This document shows, in pieces, positions 8,199-16,463 of a stretch of 32,487 bases of DNA. Location of the stretch: NCBI RefSeq assembly GCF_004614185.1, contig NZ_SPVF01000264.1, positions 1 through 32,487 on the forward strand. The letters are read 5' to 3'. Numbering within the stretch: the first letter of the stretch is position 1; each line of letters opens with the position of its first letter. The stretch comes from Zemynaea arenosa. Lineage in GTDB: Bacteria > Pseudomonadota > Gammaproteobacteria > Burkholderiales > Burkholderiaceae_D. A program made the position numbers and the translations under genes. The notes beneath the pieces were generated by a model. The model did not search any database. It was not told the DNA's origin and worked only from the letters and a program-made list of their open reading frames with translations.

Positions 8199-8711
8199 AT
8201 GACCATTCGCACGCTCGCCGTCCGCGCCACCCTCGCTCTTGCGCTGGGCGCGTCCGTCGCTTCCTGCGGCTTCCAGCTGCGCGGCAGCGGCGGGCAGTAC
8301 ACGATGCCCTTCCACAGCATCTACCTGGGCTTCTCCGAGACCTCGCCACTGGGCGTGGAACTGAAGCGCAACCTGCGCGCTGGTTCCGCTGTGGTGGTGT
8401 CCTCGCCCAAGGATGCCGACGCCCAGTTCGACGTCATCTCGGAACAGCGCAACAAGCAGATCCTGTCGCTGAACTCCCAGGGCCGCGTGCGCGAATACCT
8501 GCTGCTCTACACGCTGACCTTCCGCGTGCGCGACAAGGACGGCGGGGAGATCCTCGGCCCCACCGAGATCACGCTCAAGCGCAACCTGGCCTTCAACGAG
8601 TCCGAGACGCTGGCGCGCGAATCGGAAGAAGCGCTGCTCTACCGCGACATGCAGAACGACCTGGTGCAGCAGATCCTGCGCCGCCTCGCCGCGGTCAAGA
8701 CCAAAGCATAA
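8199..8711 (+). CDS. lptE: LPS assembly lipoprotein LptE
   Basis: A 170-residue outer-membrane lipoprotein that plugs the LptD barrel and is needed for lipopolysaccharide insertion at the cell surface. The N-terminus is a lipoprotein signal peptide with the lipobox VASC, so Cys23 would be acylated. It is followed at once by GFQLRG, the hallmark of mature LptE proteins. The body is the small alpha/beta LptE fold, ending in conserved helices with LYRDMQNDLVQQILRRLAAV. It starts 6 bases after leuS and is followed 16 bases later by holA, the usual leuS-lptE-holA arrangement. No separate promoter is seen, so expression with leuS is likely. Confidence 0.95.
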   Translation: MTIRTLAVRATLALALGASVASCGFQLRGSGGQYTMPFHSIYLGFSETSPLGVELKRNLRAGSAVVVSSPKDADAQFDVISEQRNKQILSLNSQGRVREYLLLYTLTFRVRDKDGGEILGPTEITLKRNLAFNESETLARESEEALLYRDMQNDLVQQILRRLAAVKTKA

Positions 8712-8727
8712 GGACGAGCCAAGCCTG

Positions 8728-9747
8728 ATGCAGCTGCGTCCCGACGCCCTCGACGCCCACCTCCAACGCCAGCTCGCGCCGCTGTACGTCATCACCAGCG
8801 ACGAGCACTTGCTGGCGCTGGAGGCCGCGGACAAGATCCGCAAGGCCGCGCGCGCGCAGGGCTACACGGAGCGCGACGTGCTGACGGTGGAGCGCAGCTT
8901 CAAGTGGGGCGAGCTGCTGGCTGCGAATCAGGCGCTGTCCCTGTTCGGGGACAAGAAGCTGATCGAGCTGCGCATCCCGACTGGCAAGCCAGGCAAGGAT
9001 GGCGGCGCGGCGCTGCAGGCGTATGTGAAGGACCTGAGCCCCGATAACCTGACTTTGATCACCCTGCCCAAGCTGGACTGGCAGACCGCCAAGGCCGCGT
9101 GGGTGGGCGCGCTGCAGCAGGCGGGCATCTACGTCGAAATCCCGAATGTGGAGCGCGCGGCGCTGCCGGGATGGATCGGCAACCGCCTCGCCGCGCAGGG
9201 CCAGAGCGCGGACCGCCAGGCGCTCGACTTCATCGCCGACCGCGTGGAGGGCAACCTGCTGGCCGCGCACCAGGAGATCCAGAAGCTCGGCCTCCTGCAC
9301 GGCGCGGGCAAGCTGGCCTTCGAGCAGGTGCATGACGCGGTGCTCAACGTGGCGCGCTACGACGTGTTCAAGCTGTCCGAGGCGATGCTGTCCGGCGACC
9401 CCGCGCGCCTGGTGCGCATGCTGGAAGGGCTGAAGGGCGAGGGCGAGGCGCTGCCGCTGGTTTTGTGGGCCGTCACCGAAGAAATCCGGACGCTGCTAAA
9501 ATTGAAAGCAGGTGTGGCCGCCGGGCGCCCGCTGGGCGCGTTGTTGAAGGAGTACCGCATTTGGGGCCCGCGCGAGCGGATGATGGAGCCGGCGCTGCGG
9601 CGCGTGTCGCTGCCGGTGCTGGAAGCAGCCCTGCAGCAGGCGGCCCAGGTGGACAAGATGGTCAAAGGCTTGCGTTCAAAAGACTTCGCCGGCGACGCCT
9701 GGGACGCCATGCTCCAGCTGGCGCTCAAGGTCTGCAAGAACGGCTGA
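8728..9747 (+). CDS. holA: DNA polymerase III subunit delta
   Basis: A 339-residue clamp-loader subunit that opens the beta sliding clamp during chromosome replication. The N-terminal domain starts MQLRPDALDAHLQRQLAPLY and contains the conserved LFGDKKLIELR stretch. The middle AAA-like domain has WIGNRLAAQG and EGNLLAAHQEIQKLGLL, and the C-terminal collar domain contains DVFKLSEAMLSGD and later VDKMVKGLR. The length fits the family. It lies 16 bases after lptE and is the last gene of the leuS-lptE-holA group. A 104-base gap with a small tandem repeat separates it from proA. Confidence 0.95.
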   Translation: MQLRPDALDAHLQRQLAPLYVITSDEHLLALEAADKIRKAARAQGYTERDVLTVERSFKWGELLAANQALSLFGDKKLIELRIPTGKPGKDGGAALQAYVKDLSPDNLTLITLPKLDWQTAKAAWVGALQQAGIYVEIPNVERAALPGWIGNRLAAQGQSADRQALDFIADRVEGNLLAAHQEIQKLGLLHGAGKLAFEQVHDAVLNVARYDVFKLSEAMLSGDPARLVRMLEGLKGEGEALPLVLWAVTEEIRTLLKLKAGVAAGRPLGALLKEYRIWGPRERMMEPALRRVSLPVLEAALQQAAQVDKMVKGLRSKDFAGDAWDAMLQLALKVCKNG

Positions 9748-9796
9748 CTCCCGCCACCCCGCCGTACCTGCGCTGCCTCGCCCGCGGCGCAGTCCC

Positions 9797-9826
9797 GATT
9801 GAACGCGATTGAACGCGATTGAGCTT
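9797..9826 (+). repeat. Three 10-base tandem units before proA
   Basis: Two perfect copies of GATTGAACGC (9797-9806 and 9807-9816) are followed by a degenerate third, GATTGAGCTT (9817-9826), in the holA-proA gap. The 10-base period matches one helical turn. It could be slippage-prone simple sequence or a tandem regulator site; nothing else in the gap decides. Confidence 0.6.
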
Positions 9827-9851
9827 GTAGCGCGAGCATCTTGAGTCTCCG

Positions 9852-11117
9852 ATGGACATCACTTCCTACATGAACCAGGTCGGCCAGCAGGCCCGCGCCG
9901 CGTCGCGCGCCATGGCCCGTGCCGATACCGCCACCCGCAACCGCGCCTTGCTGCTGATCGCGGACGCCGTCCAGCGCGACGCCGCCTTGCTGCGCGCCGC
10001 CAACCAGCAGGACCTGTCCGCTGCCCGCGATGCGGGGCTGGCCCCGGCGATGATCGACCGCCTCACGCTGTCCGATGCCGCCATCGACACCATGGTGGCC
10101 GGCCTGCGCCAGATCGCGGAACTGGCCGACCCGATTGGCGAGATCACCAACCTCAAATTCCGCCCGAGCGGCATCCAGGTCGGGCAGATGCGCGTGCCGC
10201 TGGGCGTCATCGGCATCATTTATGAAGCGCGCCCTAACGTGACGGTCGATGCGGCGGGCCTGTGCATCAAGAGCGGCAACGCCACCATCCTGCGCGGCGG
10301 CTCCGAAGCGATCCACTGCAACCGCGCGTTAGCGAAGATCGTGGCCGAAGGCCTGGCCGGAGCAGGGCTGCCCGAACACGGCGTGCAGGTGGTCGACACG
10401 ACCGACCGCGCTGCCGTCGGTGCCCTCATCACCATGCCGCAGTACGTGGACGTGATCGTGCCGCGCGGCGGCAAGGGCCTGATCGCCCGCCTGATGCAGG
10501 AAGCGACGGTCCCGATGATCAAGCACCTGGACGGCATCTGCCACGTCTACATCGACGGCGCGGCGGATATCGAGAAGGCGCTGCCGATCGCCTTCAACGC
10601 CAAGACGCACCGCTACGGCACCTGCAATACGATGGAGACGCTGCTGGTCGCGCGCTCGATCGCCCCGCGCGTGCTGCCGGAGCTGGCGAAGCTGTATGCC
10701 ACCAAGGAAGTCGAACTGCGCGCGGACGACGAAGCGCGCACCATCCTGCAGGGCTACCCGCATCTGGTGGCGGCGACCGAGGAGGACTGGTCCACCGAAT
10801 ACCTCGCGCCCATCCTCGCCGTGAAAATCGTGGCGGACATGGACGAGGCGATGGACCACATCAACACCTACTCGTCCAAGCACACCGACGCCATCGTCAC
10901 TGAGAACTACAGCGACGCCCTGCGCTTCCTGCGCGAGGTGGATTCGGCCTCGGTGATGGTCAACGCGTCGACGCGCTTTGCCGATGGTTTCGAATACGGC
11001 CTGGGCGCGGAGATCGGCATCTCCAACGACAAGCTGCACGCGCGCGGCCCGGTGGGCCTGGAAGGACTGACCTCTTTGAAATACGTGGTTCTTGGCCACG
11101 GCGAAGTCCGAAAATAA
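9852..11117 (+). CDS. proA: Gamma-glutamyl phosphate reductase
   Basis: A 421-residue cytoplasmic enzyme that reduces gamma-glutamyl phosphate to glutamate semialdehyde with NADPH, the second step of proline synthesis. It has the aldehyde dehydrogenase fold, with the family motif [26 protein letters not shown] and the catalytic cysteine, Cys258, in [13 protein letters not shown]. The C-terminus has the conserved [16 protein letters not shown] followed by [14 protein letters not shown]. The length is typical. The usual partner proB is not in the window; in many Burkholderiales proA sits near holA instead. No strong Shine-Dalgarno precedes the ATG, but the N-terminus agrees with the family. hemJ follows 18 bases later. 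Confidence 0.97.
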   Translation: MDITSYMNQVGQQARAASRAMARADTATRNRALLLIADAVQRDAALLRAANQQDLSAARDAGLAPAMIDRLTLSDAAIDTMVAGLRQIAELADPIGEITNLKFRPSGIQVGQMRVPLGVIGIIYEARPNVTVDAAGLCIKSGNATILRGGSEAIHCNRALAKIVAEGLAGAGLPEHGVQVVDTTDRAAVGALITMPQYVDVIVPRGGKGLIARLMQEATVPMIKHLDGICHVYIDGAADIEKALPIAFNAKTHRYGTCNTMETLLVARSIAPRVLPELAKLYATKEVELRADDEARTILQGYPHLVAATEEDWSTEYLAPILAVKIVADMDEAMDHINTYSSKHTDAIVTENYSDALRFLREVDSASVMVNASTRFADGFEYGLGAEIGISNDKLHARGPVGLEGLTSLKYVVLGHGEVRK

Positions 11118-11135
11118 GTACGAAGAAAGCCACGC

Positions 11136-11546
11136 ATGCTCTGGATAAAAGCCTTCCATATTGTCTTCATCGCCTCCTGGTTCGCCGGCCTGTTCTACCT
11201 CCCGCGCATCTTCGTCAACCTGGCGATGGAAGACAACGCGCCCGCCACCGAACGGCTGCTGCTCATGGCACGCAAGCTGTATCGCTTCACCACCATGCTG
11301 GCGGTGCCCGCGCTCGCGCTGGGCCTGTGGCTGTGGCTCGGCTACGGCTTTAATGGCGGCTGGCTGCACGCAAAGCTGGCGCTGGTCATCCTGGTGATTG
11401 GCTACCATCACGCGTGCGGATCGCTGCTGAAAAAATTTGAAAATGGCGCGAATAAACGCAGCCATAAGTGGTTCCGGTACTTCAATGAAGTGCCGGTGTT
11501 GTTGTTGATGGCGATCGTGATTCTGGTCGTCGTCAAACCGTTCTAA
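11136..11546 (+). CDS. hemJ: Protoporphyrinogen IX oxidase HemJ (CopD-like membrane protein)
   Basis: A 136-residue integral membrane protein with about four helices. HemJ oxidises protoporphyrinogen IX to protoporphyrin IX, the penultimate step of heme synthesis, and replaces HemG or HemY in many bacteria. The family signature is visible: LWIKAFHIVFIASWFAGLFYLPRIFV with His8, then WLHAKL with His78 and Lys80, and the ending NEVPVLLLMAIVILVVVKPF. The equivalents of His8 and Lys80 are the residues known to be essential for heme binding and activity in this family. It follows proA by 18 bases and its stop lies in the loop of a terminator hairpin. Confidence 0.88.
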   Translation: MLWIKAFHIVFIASWFAGLFYLPRIFVNLAMEDNAPATERLLLMARKLYRFTTMLAVPALALGLWLWLGYGFNGGWLHAKLALVILVIGYHHACGSLLKKFENGANKRSHKWFRYFNEVPVLLLMAIVILVVVKPF

Positions 11547-11560
11547 CACGAACGGTTTTT
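11535..11560 (+). terminator. Intrinsic terminator overlapping the hemJ stop codon
   Basis: A perfect 9-base stem AAACCGTTC / GAACGGTTT (11535-11543 and 11550-11558) has a 6-base loop, TAACAC, that contains the hemJ stop codon, and ends in a short run of T to 11560. The last three hemJ codons form the left arm. The short U-tract suggests partial termination before rlmL. Confidence 0.7.
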
Positions 11561-11580
11561 ACGGACAAAGGGTACTCCTG

Positions 11581-12786
11581 ATGGCATCGTATTTTTGCCC
11601 CTGCCCCCGCGGCATGGAAGCGGCACTGGCGGAAGAACTGCGCGAGATCGCGCAGACCAGCACCACCATGAAGGTGCACAACGAAGTTCCGGGCGGCGTG
11701 CATGCCTCCGGCGAGATCGCGGATGCGTGGCGCATTAACCTGCACTCGCGCATCGCCTCGCGGGTGCTGCTGCGGATGGCGCAGCGCGGCTACACCAACG
11801 AGAACGACATCTACGACCTCACGCTTGAACAGCCGTGGGAAGACTGGTTCAGCTTTCACCACACGATCCGCGTGGACATCACGGCCGTGAAGTCGCCATT
11901 GAAAAGCCTGGAGTTCACGACGCTGAAGATCAAGGATGCCATCTGCGACCGCTTCCGCGACCAGTACGGCAAGCGCCCGTCGGTGAACACGCGCGAGCCG
12001 GACATGCGCATCGTCGGCTTCCTCGACCAGCGCAACTTCACGCTCTATCTCGACACCTCCGGCGAGGCGCTGTTCAAGCGCGGCTGGCGCGAGGAGACGG
12101 GCGACGCGCCATTGCGCGAGAACCTGGCCGCCGGCCTGCTGCGCGTGGCGGGCTGGAAGCCGGGCGTGCCGCTGTTCGACCCGATGTGCGGCTCCGGCAC
12201 CATCCTGATCGAGGCGGCGCAGATGGTGCAGGGCATTCCGCCCGGCGCGCGCCGCCGCTTTGCCTTCGAAAAGTTCGCCGGCCACGACGCCCAGGCCTGG
12301 ACGGCCATGCGCACGGACGTGAAGCCGAATCCGCTGCCGTCCGAGCCGACCATCTTCGGCAGCGACATCTCGGGCGACATGGTGGCCATGACGCGCCACA
12401 ACCTGCGCGCCGCCGGCATCATGTTCGAGGTGCCGCTCAAGCAGATCGAGGCGCAGGAAGTCAAGGCGCCCACCGAGCAGCCGGGCATCCTGCTGACCAA
12501 TCCTCCGTACGGCGAGCGGATCGGCGTGCGCGGCGACTCCACCATCCCGCAGGACGAGATGGCGACCGGGTTCTATGCCGCGTTCTCCAAAACGCTCAAG
12601 CAGCGCTTCGCCGGATGGACGGTGTATCTCTTCACGGCCGACCTGCAGGTACCCAAGCTGCTGCGCCTGAAGGAGTCGCGCAAGACGCCGTTCTTCAACG
12701 GGGCGCTGGAGTGCCGCCTCTTCAAGTTCGACATGGTCGCCGGCTTCAACCGCCGCGAAGAAGCGATCCCCAAGCCAAACCCATAA
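11581..12786 (+). CDS. rlmL: THUMP-domain 23S rRNA guanine-N2 methyltransferase (RlmL-like)
   Basis: A 401-residue SAM-dependent RNA methyltransferase. The N-terminal ~180 residues form the ferredoxin-like/THUMP RNA-binding part, with YFCPCPRGMEAALAEEL at the start and FTLYLDTSGEALFKRGWR at its end. The catalytic Rossmann domain follows, with LFDPMCGSGTILIEAA (DPMCGSGT begins at residue 200) and NPPYGER beginning at residue 307, the motif of guanine-N2 methyltransferases. It corresponds to the N-terminal methyltransferase half of the E. coli RlmKL fusion, which modifies G2445; the RlmK half is absent, as is usual in betaproteobacteria. It lies between two terminators, so it may be its own transcription unit. 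Confidence 0.9.
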   Translation: MASYFCPCPRGMEAALAEELREIAQTSTTMKVHNEVPGGVHASGEIADAWRINLHSRIASRVLLRMAQRGYTNENDIYDLTLEQPWEDWFSFHHTIRVDITAVKSPLKSLEFTTLKIKDAICDRFRDQYGKRPSVNTREPDMRIVGFLDQRNFTLYLDTSGEALFKRGWREETGDAPLRENLAAGLLRVAGWKPGVPLFDPMCGSGTILIEAAQMVQGIPPGARRRFAFEKFAGHDAQAWTAMRTDVKPNPLPSEPTIFGSDISGDMVAMTRHNLRAAGIMFEVPLKQIEAQEVKAPTEQPGILLTNPPYGERIGVRGDSTIPQDEMATGFYAAFSKTLKQRFAGWTVYLFTADLQVPKLLRLKESRKTPFFNGALECRLFKFDMVAGFNRREEAIPKPNP

Positions 12787-12791
12787 CTTCC

Positions 12792-12817
12792 ATTCCCGCT
12801 CGTGCGGGAATTTTTTT
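12792..12817 (+). terminator. Intrinsic terminator after rlmL, abutting the next ATG
   Basis: The stem ATTCCCGC / GCGGGAAT (12792-12799 and 12804-12811) with loop TCGT is followed by six T to 12817, a textbook intrinsic terminator. The next three bases are the ATG of the exporter gene, so no separate leader or ribosome binding site fits between them. Confidence 0.88.
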
Positions 12818-14101
12818 ATGCTTCCCAGTCCCCCAGCCACCGCACCAGTCGACGAACGCCACTACGTCCCCGAGCCACCGCCCAGGCAGCGCAAGCCGCT
12901 GACCCAGCGTGGCCTGGCCACGGTGCTGGCCGGGCTTTCGATGCTCGGCCCCTTCTGCATCGACGCCTACCTGCCTGCTTTCCCGGCGATCCAGCGTTCG
13001 CTGGGCGCCTCCGCCATCGAAGTGCAGCAGACGCTGACGGCCTACATGCTGGCCTTCGCGGTGATGGTCCTGTGGCATGGCGCGCTGTCCGACGCCTTCG
13101 GCCGCCGCAATGTCATCCTGGCCGCGCTGGTGGTGTTCACGGTCGGCACCTTCGGCTGCGCGTCGGCGCATTCGGTGCACTACCTGTGGGTCTTCCGCAT
13201 CATGCAGGGCATCTCGGCGGGAGCGGGCATGGTGGTGGGCCGCGCCATCATCCGCGACCTGTACGAAGGCGCCACGGCGGCGCGCCTGATGTCGATGGTG
13301 ACCATGATCTTTTCCATCGCGCCCGCGATCGCGCCCATCCTCGGCGGCTGGATCGTCAAGCTGTCGGACTGGCGCACCATTTTCCTGTGCCTCGTCGGCT
13401 ACACCTGCGTGCTGGGCTTCGTCTGCTGGAAGCATTTGCCGGAGACGCTGCCGCCGGATAAACGCCAGCCCTTCAACCCGCGTTTCATTGCGGGCGCCTA
13501 CAAGCAGGTGCTGCGTTCCCCACTGTTCCACATGAAGTCCGGGATCGTGGCGCTCAACTTCGCGGGCCTGTTCCTCTTCATCGCCGCCGCGCCGGAGATG
13601 CTGCCCTCGCAACTGCACCTCGGCCCCGACCAATTCGGCTGGCTGTTCATCCCCACCGTGAGCGGCATCTTCACCGGCGCGCTGATCTCCAATCGGCTGG
13701 CCGGCAGGATGTCGCAGGACCACCAGATCGAACTGGGATTCGCTTTCCTGATAGGCGCCGCCGGCATCAACACGCTGTACCACGTGTTCCTGCCGCCCGC
13801 GCTGCCGTGGTCCGTGCTGCCGCTGTTCTTCTACACGCTCGGCATGTCCATCGTCGCACCGGTCGCCACGCTGATGGCGCTCGACCTCTTCCCCCACATC
13901 CGCGGCACGGTCGCATCCTGCCAGTCCTCGGTCGTCACGCTGCTCAGTGCCCTGGTCGCGGGCGTGATCGCCCCGGCCCTCGCCGAGTCGGTGTTGTGGC
14001 TGACCATCGGCCAGCTCCTGTTTACCTGCGGTGCCCTGGCTTTGTGGTTGACCTCGGCGCGTTATCGGCGGATCATCTCGGACTCTCAACGAGTGGCGTA
14101 G
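12818..14101 (+). CDS. MFS multidrug exporter, Bcr/CflA family
   Basis: A 427-residue inner-membrane transporter with about 12 helices. The cytoplasmic N-terminus is proline-rich, and the first helix carries the Bcr/CflA pattern GLSMLGPFCIDAYLPAFPAI. Next comes the MFS loop motif HGALSDAFGRRNVILAA and then the antiporter-type helix with GISAGAGMVVGRAIIRDLYEG. Members export drugs such as bicyclomycin or chloramphenicol using the proton gradient; the substrate here is unknown. The ATG at 12818 directly follows the terminator U-tract and has no Shine-Dalgarno. The next in-frame ATG (in LSMLGPF) would cut into helix 1, so 12818 or a nearby non-ATG codon is the likely start. Confidence 0.88.
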   Translation: MLPSPPATAPVDERHYVPEPPPRQRKPLTQRGLATVLAGLSMLGPFCIDAYLPAFPAIQRSLGASAIEVQQTLTAYMLAFAVMVLWHGALSDAFGRRNVILAALVVFTVGTFGCASAHSVHYLWVFRIMQGISAGAGMVVGRAIIRDLYEGATAARLMSMVTMIFSIAPAIAPILGGWIVKLSDWRTIFLCLVGYTCVLGFVCWKHLPETLPPDKRQPFNPRFIAGAYKQVLRSPLFHMKSGIVALNFAGLFLFIAAAPEMLPSQLHLGPDQFGWLFIPTVSGIFTGALISNRLAGRMSQDHQIELGFAFLIGAAGINTLYHVFLPPALPWSVLPLFFYTLGMSIVAPVATLMALDLFPHIRGTVASCQSSVVTLLSALVAGVIAPALAESVLWLTIGQLLFTCGALALWLTSARYRRIISDSQRVA

Positions 14102-14153
14102 GAAACACAATTTTCCAGAAGTATTGTTCCGCAAGGGAAATTTCGTGTATATA

Positions 14154-14162
14154 TGCTAAGAT
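14154..14162 (+). promoter_or_regulatory. Possible extended -10 promoter for the signalling operon
   Basis: Within a 201-base AT-richer gap lies TGC-TAAGAT, an extended -10 (TG at 14154-14155, hexamer 14157-14162) without a good -35. It would give a leader of about 130 bases that contains a hairpin, TGCAGC / GCTGCA, at 14242-14262. This is the only gap in this part with promoter-like composition. Confidence 0.4.
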
Positions 14163-14302
14163 CGTTGTTGAAATTGCAGAATAGCTGCGTTTACACACGT
14201 CTGTTCTTTGATTTCGCACAAAACTAAAAACATAAAAGAGGTGCAGCCAAACCATCGCTGCATCACCGGGGAAACTGTATCGGGCGCTTGTCCAACTAGA
14301 CA

Positions 14303-16450
14303 ATGCATCAAACGGACCAAGACATTCGCAACCGCCTGCTGATCGCCCGTCTGCCGGCCATGCCGCAGATACTCATCAAATTGATCGAGCATCTGCAGGC
14401 GGACGATTTGGGCATGCCGGAGCTGGCGGCTTTGGTGTCGAAGGACGCGGGCATGACCGCGAAGATCCTCGGCGTCGCCAACAGCTCGGCGTACCACCGC
14501 AATACGCGGACCATCGGTCTCGAACAATCGCTTGTCACGCTCGGCACGGACATGATCAAGACGCTGGTGATCAGCGAGTCCGTGTTCCAGACCTTTAACA
14601 GCTTTCCCCATTCCGGCAGCACCGACCTGCGCGCATTCTGGAAAAGTTCGCTGACCGCGGCTGTCATCGCGCGCGAACTGGCGCGCAAGATCGAATACGC
14701 GCACGTGGAAGAGGCCTACCTCGCGGGCCTGCTGCACAACGTCGGCCGCCTCGCGCTGCTGGCCACCGCGCCGAAAGAGTACGCATATAACTTCACCGCG
14801 CGCGACGACGAGAACCTGTGCGCGGTCGAACAGCGCACGCTCCAGATCACGCACTCGGAAGCGGGTGCCTGGCTGATCGAACGCTGGCAGCTCGATTCCT
14901 TCCTGGCCGATTCGGTCCTGTACCACCATGAACCGGCGTCCCGCCTGGAGACGGCGCACCCGCTGATCCGCGTGGTGCGCCTGGCGCATCTGCTGACCCA
15001 TCATGCTGACGAAGAAGGGCAGATCGACGATGCGCTGGCGCTGTGCGGCATCGACCGCGACACCGCCGACCAGCTGATCGCCAGCGCCGCCAAGCAGGTG
15101 GACAAGGCCGCGAGCCATCTCGGCATCGACCTCGCAGGCGCGGACGACATCCCGCAGCCGCCGGCCTTTGCCCCGCCGCCGCCGGACCCGGTGCAGCAGC
15201 GCCTGTCGGAAGAAGTGCGTAACCTGGTGATGGTGTCGGAAGTCGGCCAGGCCTTCGCACGCCAGCAGGGCGAGACCGGCCTGCTGGAAGCGGTGCTGCG
15301 CTCCGCGCGCATCCTGTTCGATCTCGAAAACGCCGTCGTCCTGATGGAGAACCCGACCGGCCAGGCGCTGGTGGGCATCCCGATTGGCGACCAGCAGCGC
15401 ATCGCCGAATTCGCGATCCCGCTGTCCAAGGGCGGCACCGTGGCGGAAGCCGCGCTGGCCCGCAAGCTGGCCTTCGTCAATCGCGGCACGCCGGACCTGT
15501 CACTGGCCGAAGAGCAGCTGTTCCGCATGCTCGGCACCGAGAGCCTGGTGTGCCTGCCGCTGGTCGCGGGCGCGCGCTGCCTCGGAGTGCTGATCGGCGG
15601 CCTGGCCTCCTGGCAGGTGGCCGCGACCCAGCGGCGCCAGAGCTTCCTCACCGCCTTCGGCACGCAAGCGGCGAGCGCGCTGGAAACCGCGATGTCCGAA
15701 CGCGGGCATGCGCGCCGCCAGCTGGCCCACGTGGCCGAGGAATACCGCGAAGCCTCGCGCCGGCTGGTGCACGAAGTGAACAACCCGCTCTCAATCATCA
15801 AGAACTACCTCAGCGTCCTGGATGGAAAGCTGACCCGCCAGGAGCCGGTCAAGGGCGAGATGTCGATCCTGAATGAGGAGATCGACCGCGTCGGCCAGCT
15901 GATCTCGGGTCTCGCCGACCTGCAGCCCACCGGCCTGCCGAAGGGGCACACCGACGTCGCCAAGGTCACCGAAGACGTGCTGCGCCTGTTCCGCGCCTCG
16001 AACTTCGTGCCGTCCGCGGTGCAGATCGTGGCCAGCATGAATGACGAGCCGACCGCCATCGAAGGCGATGCGGACATCCTCAAGCAGATCCTGGTGAACC
16101 TGGTGAAGAACGCGATCGAAGCGCTGCCGGGCGGTGGACGCATCGAGATCCTGAATCGCGGCCACGTGAACCGCGACCGCAAGCTGTACCTCGAGATCTC
16201 CGTGGCCGACAACGGCCCGGGCATGCCGCAGGACGTGCTGGCCAACCTGTTCTCGCCGGTGCGCTCGACCAAGGAAGGCGCGCACCACGGCCTGGGGCTG
16301 TCGATCGTCCACAGCCTCGTGAAAAAGATGAATGGCCTGGTGAGCTGCCGCAGCAGCCGGGCCGGCACCACCTTCGACATCCTGCTGCCGATCGGCAGCG
16401 CCAGCGCGGGCGCGGCACCGAACACCGCGCCTTCGATCCAGTACAAATAA
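14303..16450 (+). CDS. HDOD-GAF-histidine kinase signalling protein
   Basis: A 715-residue soluble sensor kinase with no membrane segment. Residues ~10-210 form an HDOD domain, an HD-like fold without the metal site: the usual HD is His145-Asn146 in LLHNVGRLALL. A proline-rich linker (~285-300) leads to a GAF-like domain (~310-465). The kinase part has the phospho-accepting His490 in RRLVHEVNNPLSIIKNYL. The ATPase domain follows with NLVKNAIEAL (N box), DNGPGMP (G1) and GLGLSIVHSLV (G2), so it should be active. It lies 13 bases upstream of a response regulator whose REC domain is the obvious phosphate acceptor. No Shine-Dalgarno precedes the ATG, but the HDOD domain begins right after it. Confidence 0.92.
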   Translation: MHQTDQDIRNRLLIARLPAMPQILIKLIEHLQADDLGMPELAALVSKDAGMTAKILGVANSSAYHRNTRTIGLEQSLVTLGTDMIKTLVISESVFQTFNSFPHSGSTDLRAFWKSSLTAAVIARELARKIEYAHVEEAYLAGLLHNVGRLALLATAPKEYAYNFTARDDENLCAVEQRTLQITHSEAGAWLIERWQLDSFLADSVLYHHEPASRLETAHPLIRVVRLAHLLTHHADEEGQIDDALALCGIDRDTADQLIASAAKQVDKAASHLGIDLAGADDIPQPPAFAPPPPDPVQQRLSEEVRNLVMVSEVGQAFARQQGETGLLEAVLRSARILFDLENAVVLMENPTGQALVGIPIGDQQRIAEFAIPLSKGGTVAEAALARKLAFVNRGTPDLSLAEEQLFRMLGTESLVCLPLVAGARCLGVLIGGLASWQVAATQRRQSFLTAFGTQAASALETAMSERGHARRQLAHVAEEYREASRRLVHEVNNPLSIIKNYLSVLDGKLTRQEPVKGEMSILNEEIDRVGQLISGLADLQPTGLPKGHTDVAKVTEDVLRLFRASNFVPSAVQIVASMNDEPTAIEGDADILKQILVNLVKNAIEALPGGGRIEILNRGHVNRDRKLYLEISVADNGPGMPQDVLANLFSPVRSTKEGAHHGLGLSIVHSLVKKMNGLVSCRSSRAGTTFDILLPIGSASAGAAPNTAPSIQYK

Positions 16451-16463
16451 GAAGGTCGACCGC

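Noticed and set aside
10329..11549. 406-codon minus-strand frame across proA and hemJ
   Set aside because: It spans two real genes antisense; composition is that of a shadow frame.
12746..14134. 462-codon minus-strand frame opposite the MFS gene
   Set aside because: Low-complexity Arg/Gln/Asp-rich product and exact overlap with a clear transporter gene.
14235..14300. Possible cyclic di-GMP (GEMM-type) riboswitch before the signalling operon
   Set aside because: A CAAACC stretch and a small hairpin caught the eye, but the conserved GGACGCAAAGCC-type second half is absent.
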